Origin: Scenedesmus sp. ARA3
Taxonomy: Eukaryota > Chlorophyta > Chlorophyceae > Sphaeropleales > Scenedesmaceae
NCBI GenBank assembly: GCA_004335835.1
Contig: RWJK01001094.1
Span: 1-64,000 of the forward strand
Direction of reading: 5' to 3'
DNA: 64,000 bases
Both the position numbers and the translations under genes were made by a program. This document shows positions 57,626 through 64,000 of the stretch, piece by piece. The notes beneath the pieces are model-generated. The model saw only the letters and a program-made list of their open reading frames with translations, searched no databases and was not told the origin of the DNA. Position 1 is the stretch's first letter. Each line of letters begins with the position of its first letter.

Positions 57626-59188
57626 CTGGATGGCGTCTGGTTGCTTTATTGAATTGATGCAGCACCTGTTTTGGGGTTTGGAGTTTGTTTAGGAATTGCA
57701 GCTGCACCTGACAGCTCAGGGCGTCGGCAACTTGCTCGTTTCAATATGCATGCCTGTGGGTCGCTGTGAACCTTCTAATGGATGCCTTTGATGCGGGAGC
57801 CCATGCGCTCTGCCTCTTTGGGTACGTTGTGTTACGTTGTGTCACATACTCCACTCAGCCACGGGGTAGATTGCGCGTGAGCACAGTCGTGTGGCTGCTG
57901 GCTCTCCTTCTGTACATGTGTGCAGGTGTGTGGGTTCAATGCTGCTGTACAGCCGCAGTACATGGTACGTACAGGCACAGTCAAAGGCGGACTGATCAAT
58001 TGTCTACGGGTGACTTGAATGATGGTGGTTTGTTTTGATTCTGGCTGTGCAGCAGCAGCAGTACATGGCATGCAAAGGCACAGGCGGACTGCTTTCCACA
58101 TTGATGATGGTGACTTGAATGATGGTGGTTTGTTTCAATTCTGACTGTGCAGCTGCTGCAGCCTACCGCATTCGATCTGACTCGTCTACAGGCATGCGGC
58201 AGCAGTTGGGTTCTGAAAGAGCAGCTGTTGCAGCCTGCCGCATTGGATGTGGCTCATGTGCAGGCGTGCGGCAGCGTCGCTGCTGTTGCGCTGGACTTAT
58301 CTTTTCAACGCATGCACTTTACTGGCATGTGGCGCGGCTTCTGCGCTGGCTTGCTTTTCTTTCAACGCATGCACATTGGTAACTCTCTGTCACTGACAAT
58401 GTTGGGGGAACACTCTGCACCACTCCGTGGGGGCATGTGTGTCAGGCGCTAGGCTGCTGCAGAGTACCCCACAAATGGGCCGTTAATTGCCAGCTACACT
58501 GCCGCAGCACAGCCTGTGTGCAAGGCTTGTAGGCACAGCTCAGCACAGGCTCACTTCAAAATCTAGTGCTGGAAGCTACAGATCTTACGGTGGCTGTTGA
58601 TATGGGGCGGTCGTGTCAGCCGGAGGTGTGATTACCCTCCTGCTGTGATTACCCTCCTTCTGTCCAATTAGGGTTTACTGCAGTCAAATCGGGAGCGGGG
58701 GATCATATAGCAACGTTCGTTTCACTCCATCGTCCCACTTGAATACATATTATATCAATTCCTATGTTCTGGTATGCTGTTGACTGCTCTTGAAAGACAT
58801 TGCTGTTTGTCCGCGCGCCTTAGCTTTGCAGTTGCAAGCTGCGATATTGTACGCCTACTTATACCAATCAAGCAGCACTATACGAACTTGCAGGACCGGA
58901 TCAGTGCAGGCTAGGAAGAGAACTTTCCTGCATACTGCTCGAGAGCTCTGTGCAACGCATTTTGAGAAATTGATTAATCGCAGCGTTTACTTTATCAAAC
59001 CAAGCAGATCATTAAACCACGCTGCGCGCGTGCCAGCCTGCCTGTTGGGCTGTGATGCACACAGCAGCAGCAGGCAGCTGCAGTAGCAGTTGCCCCACCA
59101 CAGCAGCAGCAGCAGCAGTAGCACCATCATCCCTAGCTTTCCTTTAGCGCAGCCGGTTCTATTAACTTCAACGAAGCCATTCTCTGCA

Positions 59189-59770
59189 ATGTCGCTGATC
59201 TACTCGCTGTATGTCATCAACAAGTCGGGCGGCCTCATCTACAGCAGGGTAAGACGCAGGCAGGACAGGACTCCTTTGCAGCGCAGTTGTTTGCAGGCTT
59301 CGCAGTGCAGCATGTGCGTGTGTTCGCGATAGCAGGTGGTTGATGTAGATTGCAGCAGCAGCAAGTCGGGCGTCCTCATCTACAGCAGGGTGAGGCGCAG
59401 GCAGCGGGAGCGGACTGCGCGGAGTGCGCAGCTTCTTGCAGGCTTACAGGTGCAACAGTGCGTTGTGTTGTTTGTGTGTCAGCAGTGGCCACCTAATGCT
59501 GATACGCCAGGTGACCTCATCTATAGCAGGGAAAGGAGCGAGCTGCGCTTTGCTTGCCACAGCAGCAGCAGCAGCAGCCGCCGCCGCCGTATGCCGTAGC
59601 GTTGGGCGGGCTCATTACCAGCAGGGTCAACAGCAGGCAGCGTGGGTAAGTTGCACTTTGCTTGCCTACAGCAGCAGCAGCAGCAAGTCGGGCGGCCTCA
59701 TCTACAGCAGGGTGAGATGCAGGCAGGAAACAAGCGAGCCGCGCTTTTATTGCCCACAACAGCAGCAGCA

Positions 59771-59803
<33 letters not shown>

Positions 59804-60230
59804 CTGAATCTGACCCCTGACGTGGACCCAGTTGCTGTTGCTACCTGCTCGCAGGACTTTGAGCCCTCCGCCAAGCTGGACCTGAACGACACGCTGCGCC
59901 TGGCCAGCATATGGTGAGCGGAGGGGGAGAATAGCAGCAGTAGAGGTCAACAGCGGCAGCGGCAGCAGCTGCGGCAGCACATGGTGCCTGTCATGCTGTC
60001 TTCTGTGGGCATCATTGGACAAGGAAGACACGCTGCGCCTGGCTAGCATCTGGTGAGCGGGGGCAAATCACTTGTGCTATATACATAGCAGCAGCAGCGG
60101 CAGCAGCAGCAGCAGCAGCAACACATGCTGCACTGTCATGCTGTGATTTTGTGGGCATCATTGGACAGTAGTTACACGCTGTGCCTGGCCAGCATCTGGT
60201 GAGCAGGAGATTACTACTTGTGCTATATAC

Positions 60231-60266
<36 letters not shown>

Positions 60267-60392
60267 CATGCTGCACTGGCCTGCTGAGGTTCGTGGACAT
60301 CGTGTGACCTGAGTGACACGCTGCGCCTGGCCAGCATATGGTGAGCGGAGGGAGAGGATAGCAGCGTGCATATCAGCAGCAGTGGCGGCAGC

Positions 60393-60425
<33 letters not shown>

Positions 60426-60497
60426 GCGCCTGGCCAGCATGGCACGCTGCGCCTGGGTGGCATCTGGTGAGCGAGATGTGTGAAATTTAATGAACTT

Positions 60498-60529
<32 letters not shown>

Positions 60530-61784
60530 CTACCACGATGCAACTAGTGGGCATTGTTTGGCCCAATGCTGCGCCCGGCCAGCATTTGGTGAGGTGTCAG
60601 TTGCAGCCACTCAGCAATGCACATCAGCTGCAGCAGCGACGGCGGCAGCGGCGGAGGCAGCAGCAGCAGTAGCACGTGCTGCACTGTCCTGCTGTGATTC
60701 GTGGACATCGTGTGACCTGAATGACACGCTGCGCCTGGTGAGCGGAGGGGGAGGATAGCAGCGTGCATATCAGCAGCAGTGGCGGCAGCGCAGCAGCAGC
60801 AGCCGCGCCTGGCCAGCCTTACACGCTGCGCCTGGCTGGCATTTGGTGAGCGGAGGGGGAGGATAGCAGCGTGCATATCAGCAGCAGTGGCGGCAGCGCA
60901 GCAGCAGCAGCCGCGCCTGGCCAGCATTTGGTGAGCGGAATGTGTCAAGGGAATAGCGCCAGCACCAGCAGCAGCAGCAGTAGCAGCTGCTGCCTCACTA
61001 CCACGCTGCAACTCAACACGGCTTTGCTGTGCTGCCTGACTCAGCTTTTCTTGCTGCTTGCCAGTACTCGCTGCATGTGATTGCCTCGCACCTGTAGCCT
61101 GCCACCCTAATCGCCCCGCGTAGCAGTCAACTAGCATAGCTGACTGAGCGCTTCTGTCTTGCACTGCTGCTGCTGGCTGCAGGCACTGCCTGCACGCCAT
61201 TGCCTCTCAGCTGTCACCCGCTCCCGGCTGTGGCTGTGGCTGGGCTGTCTGAGCGCTGCTGTCCTGAGTTGCTGCTGCTGCTGCTGCTAATGGTGCTGCT
61301 GCTGCTGGCTGCAGGCACTCGCTGCACGCCATTGCCTCTCAGCTGTCGCCTGCCCCCGGCTGTGGCGGGATCGAGCTGCTGCAGGCGGAGAGCTTCGACC
61401 TGCACTGCCTGCAGGTCAGAGATCTGAATCAAACAGCAGCTGCGACTCAAACGTAACATGTGTTATAAACGATTTGATAATGTATGCCAGCATCGAGCTG
61501 CTGCAGGCTGAGAGCTTCGACGTGCACTGCCTGCAGGTGAGACACCCCTGCACTGGCAGCAACCGCAGCTGTCGCCTCATGTTCAACTGTTGTTATGACA
61601 GCTACCAGCAATGCCACATTCTTGACAGCCGCGTTGTTGATGTTTCGGCGCGGGTCTCAGTCAAACAAGCTGCAGCTGCAGCAGCTGGGCATGCCTTGCT
61701 GACCTGCCTGTTCTGTGGCTTAGGTGTGTGCATGACACGGCAATGAATGGATGAAATGCATGCAACCGAACATCAATAACACTG

Positions 61785-61815
<31 letters not shown>

Positions 61816-61920
61816 AGGCTCCCACAGGCACCAAGTTCCTGCTGATGGTGGAGCCGCAGTGCCCCCAGGTCACAGCGCTACTGGGCAGGTGGGCAGCAGC
61901 AGCAGCAAGGGCAGTGCTGA

Positions 61921-61952
<32 letters not shown>

Positions 61953-63076
61953 CCAGCAGCAGGTGCAGCAGCACTGTGTACGTAACCATGACTCACAGAT
62001 GACAGAGCTGCTGGGCAGTTGGGCGGCAGCAGCAGCAGCAGCAGCAGCGCCCCCAAGTCACCGCACTACTGGGCAGGTGGGCAGCAGCAGCAGTGCTGGC
62101 AGCAGCAGAAACGGCAGCAGTAGCGCCATTGCGTGCAATCATGCTACCGCCTGCCTCTGTTATGGCGTTGCGCTTGACACCGTCACTGCTGCCACTGTTG
62201 CTGTTGCTGCTGCTACCACCGTCGCTGCTGTTTCCCTGTTGCTGCTGCTGCTGCCGCTGCTGCTGCTGCAGGATCTACGAGCTGTACAGCGACTTTGTCA
62301 TGAAGAACCCCTTCTACGAGGTGGAGCAGGTGCGCAGCAGGGATTTAGGTGAAGAAAGTTCTGCTACAACCCTAGGCATTGAGCGGTGGCTCTTTGTCAA
62401 AAACCCCTTCTACGAGGTGGAGCAGGTGCGCAGCAGGGTCTAGACCAAACCACGATCAAACCAAGATCCAACCCTAAACCCTAGGCTACGGCAATGTGAC
62501 ACTGTGCAGTGACTTTGTTATGAAGAATACCTTCTGTGAGGTGGAGCAGGTGCGCAGCAGGGTTTGGGGTAAGGAAGGTTTCCTTGCAACCCTAGACCCT
62601 AGACATTTATCGATTCCGTAAAAGGCAACCCCTTATATGAGGTGGAGCAGGTGCGCAGCAGGGTTTGGGGCATGCAAGGTTCCAGCAAATCCCTAGACCC
62701 TAGACATTTATCGATTTCGTAAAAGGCAACCCCTTATATGAGGTGGAGCAGGTGCGCAGCAGGCTGTAGACCCAACTATGATCTTGCATGAACCATAGCC
62801 TAGGGCAATGTCACACCGTGCCATGACCTTGTGCTGAAGACCCATGTTATGAGGTGGAGCAGGTGCGCAGCAGGGTTGAGACCAAACAAACCAAGATGCA
62901 ACAAAACCCTAGCCTAGGGGGAAGTAACACTGCGCAGTGACCTTGTGCTAAAAACCCCTCTACAAGGTGAGCAGGTGTGCAGCAGGGTTTGATTGTTGGG
63001 GTTTGGGTCCAAGAAGCAGCGACCAAACCCGTGAGACCTTGAGCAGTGACTGTGTCATGAAGCAACACCTCAACAC

Positions 63077-63107
<31 letters not shown>

Positions 63108-63917
63108 TGTTGCTGTTGCCAGGTCATCAAGTGTGAGCTGTTTGACGAGGCAGTCGACTTGGCAGTCAAGCGCTACCCCCTCATGCTGCTGGCGGCACCA
63201 CAGCAGGTATGTCCCCGATGGTGAAGAGTTTGGGCATTAGTCGCAATGGTTTAGGGTTGAGGTTAAGGGTTCCCTTTGTGGTGAAGCGCTACCCCTCATG
63301 CTGCTGGCGGCACCACAGCAGGTGCGTGCATGATGGTGCAGGGTTTGGGCAACTTGACAGTGGATAATCGTAGAGTTATAAGTTTGCTGTGCAGTCAAGC
63401 ACCAAATTGCTACCCCCTCATGCTGCTAACGGCACCACAGCAGGTGTGTGCGTGATAATGCAGGGGTTCGGCTTTTCGACAGTGATTTACGGTTGAGGTT
63501 TTGGTCCCCTGTGTAGTCAAGCGCCAAGCGCTACCCCCTCATGCTGCTGGCGGCACCACAGCAGGTGCGTGCGTGATGGCGAAGGGGTTGATCGTGTATT
63601 GCTGGTTGGAAGGGTTGAGGTTTAGGTTCAGTGCTACCCCTTCATGCTGCCAACGGCACCACAGCAGGTGTGTGCGTGATGGTTTAGGGTTTAGATGTGT
63701 TCTGCTGGTTTGAATGGTTGAGGTTTAGGTGCTCTGTGCGGCGAAGCGCTACCCTCATGCTGCTGGCGGCACCACAGCAAGTGCGAAGCGGTGTGCGATG
63801 AAATCAGCTGCAGTAACGGCACTGATCAAGCAGCAGCAGCAGTGCTGGTTAACTCACCTCTCACAGCCCCAGCCAACACAGGCTTTTTGGAACCTCGGGG
63901 TACTGATTGTCACATAG
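59189..63917 (+). CDS. TRAPPC4: TRAPP complex subunit 4 (TRAPPC4/Trs23, sybindin-like)
   Basis: TRAPPC4 is a small longin-fold core subunit of the TRAPP vesicle-tethering complexes on ER-to-Golgi and Golgi membranes, part of the Rab (Ypt1) exchange-factor core. Exons: 59189-59248, 59855-59913, 61315-61414, 61818-61888, 62272-62329 and 63123-63206. A weak last exon, 63882-63917, would end [11 protein letters not shown] and a stop. All phases agree, giving about 155 residues; plant Trs23 proteins are around 140. The product begins [20 protein letters not shown] and runs through [67 protein letters not shown] and [14 protein letters not shown], all colinear with TRAPPC4. Metazoan proteins carry an extra internal stretch after the first segment that is absent here. 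The tail after LAVKRY is unlike the family, so the 3' end is uncertain. Introns are full of truncated exon copies. Confidence 0.88.
59340..59720 (+). repeat. Downstream copies of TRAPPC4 exon 1 3' end plus donor
   Basis: AAGTCGGGCGTCCTCATCTA, ending CAGCAGG/GTGAGG near 59390, and AAGTCGGGCGGCCTCATCTA, ending CAGCAGG/GTGAGA near 59711, copy the exon 1 end (true end 59248, GTAAGA). Two more decayed copies end near 59530 and 59624. Confidence 0.92.
59914..60940 (+). repeat. Eight downstream copies of TRAPPC4 exon 2 3' end plus donor
   Basis: Short copies of ACGCTGCGCCTGGCCAGCAT followed by NTG/GTGAG end at 60052, 60198, 60340, 60466, 60598, 60737, 60845 and 60930 (true end 59913). Most are followed by a CAG/CGG tract and GTGGACATCRTTG or ATAGCAGCGTGCATATCAGC. 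The copies are only 20-35 bases of exon each and have no acceptor. Confidence 0.95.
61054..61314 (+). repeat. Two upstream copies of TRAPPC4 exon 3 5' end plus acceptor
   Basis: GCTTGCCAG then TACTCGCTGCATGTGATTGC at about 61063, and GGCTGCAG then GCACTGCCTGCACGCCATTG at about 61183, precede the true exon at 61315 (GCACTCGCTGCACGCCATTG). The second copy extends into CGGCTGTGGC before diverging. Confidence 0.93.
61470..61540 (+). repeat. Downstream copy of TRAPPC4 exon 3 3' end plus donor
   Basis: ATCGAGCTGCTGCAGGCTGA, then GAGCTTCGACGTGCACTGCC and TGCAG/GTGAGA, repeats the exon 3 end. The first donor (after 61414) is GTCAGA, weaker than the GTGAGA of the copy. Using the later donor would retain intron sequence. 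Confidence 0.93.
61889..62085 (+). repeat. Downstream copies of TRAPPC4 exon 4 3' end plus donor
   Basis: GCGCCCCCAAGTCACCGCAC, then TACTGGGCAG/GTGGGC, near 62078 copies the exon 4 end (true end 61888). A poorer copy with GAGCTGCTGGGCAGTTGGGC lies near 62020. Confidence 0.9.
62330..62980 (+). repeat. Six downstream copies of TRAPPC4 exon 5 3' end plus donor
   Basis: Copies of CCCCTTCTACGAGGTGGAGCAG/GTGCGCAGCAGGGT-type sequence end at 62425, 62549, 62650, 62751, 62862 and 62974 (true end 62329). The exon part shortens and decays downstream, while the donor flank AGCAG/GTGCGCAGCAGG stays almost fixed. Spacings are about 95-125 bases. Confidence 0.95.
63207..63790 (+). repeat. Five downstream copies of TRAPPC4 exon 6 3' end plus donor
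   Basis: CTACCCCCTCATGCTGCTGG, then CGGCACCACAGCAG/GTGYGTG, recurs with ends at 63321, 63443, 63564, 63667 and 63780 (true end 63206). Each is followed by ATGGTGNAGGGTTTGGG-like intron sequence, so the unit includes the intron start. Spacing is 103-122 bases. Confidence 0.95.
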
Positions 63918-64000
63918 ATATCAGTGCGAGAGTTCAGCTCAGTGCGTGCTGCCATGCTGCTCGCAGCGTTGCAGACCAGGGCAGCCCATTTAGCGCTGCA

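Larger units (their letters stand above)
53999..59188. other. No recognisable gene; tandem-repeat rich
   Basis: The left part is probably 3'UTR of the Cys-rich gene and the far right 5'UTR of TRAPPC4. Between them I find four tandem-repeat blocks (listed separately) and no supported protein. The longer frames, such as those near 54531-55169, contain CTG-encoded Leu runs and lack any known motif. Confidence 0.5.

Noticed and set aside
59844..60598. Treating the intron copies as a mobile element (introner) insertion
   Set aside because: The copies contain the local exon sequence and are confined to the adjacent intron, with no shared element between different introns and no terminal inverted repeats.

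Overview
The window reads as nuclear DNA of a green alga, probably a chlorophycean, although the species cannot be named from sequence alone. The evidence is: spliceosomal GT-AG introns in almost every gene; very long CAG/CTG, GCA and Gln/Ala-rich tracts; SBP-box transcription factors (a green-lineage family); a TRAPPC4/Trs23 gene; and a secreted Cys-rich protein with a Ser-Pro (hydroxyproline-type) hinge typical of algal cell walls or extracellular matrix. Three N gaps (18172-18221, 39971-40020, 51659-51734) show this is a draft scaffold, and all three sit in repeats.

Layout. (1) 1-5344: SBP-box gene 1 (+), four exons, with two apparent frame disruptions in its large Gln/Ala-rich last exon. 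(2) 5345-10781: no recognisable gene; several tandem repeats, including a 35-bp minisatellite. (3) 10782-12728 and 17292-19236: two paralogous minus-strand genes for secreted-type proteins built of Cys-rich repeats resembling ephrin-receptor-like/GCC2-GCC3 modules; only the second has a visible signal-peptide exon. (4) 19237-24558: no recognisable gene. (5) 24559-29639: SBP-box gene 2 (-), an intact four-exon, 1327-codon inverted paralog of gene 1. (6) 29640-37165: a Gln-rich ORF of unknown role at 33254-34210, a cluster of perfect palindromes, and short tandem repeats. (7) 37166-53998: one large gene that I could splice with continuous reading phase through 23 exons (1167 codons plus stop), encoding a secreted Cys-rich protein. 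(8) 53999-59188: tandem repeats only. (9) 59189 to about 63917: TRAPPC4, six confident exons plus a doubtful seventh.

The most unusual property of the window is in regions 7 and 9, with one instance in region 3. Nearly every intron contains truncated extra copies of the neighbouring exon. Copies of an exon's 3' end plus its 5' splice site lie downstream of the true exon; copies of an exon's 5' end plus its 3' splice site lie upstream. They are tandem duplications straddling a splice boundary, often 3 to 8 in a row and diverged from each other. At least two copies (51035-51115 and 51183-51263) now have both splice sites, equal 81-nt length and matching phase, so they may be newly born exons. 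CTG tracts running directly into the CAG acceptor are a second recurring feature of these introns.
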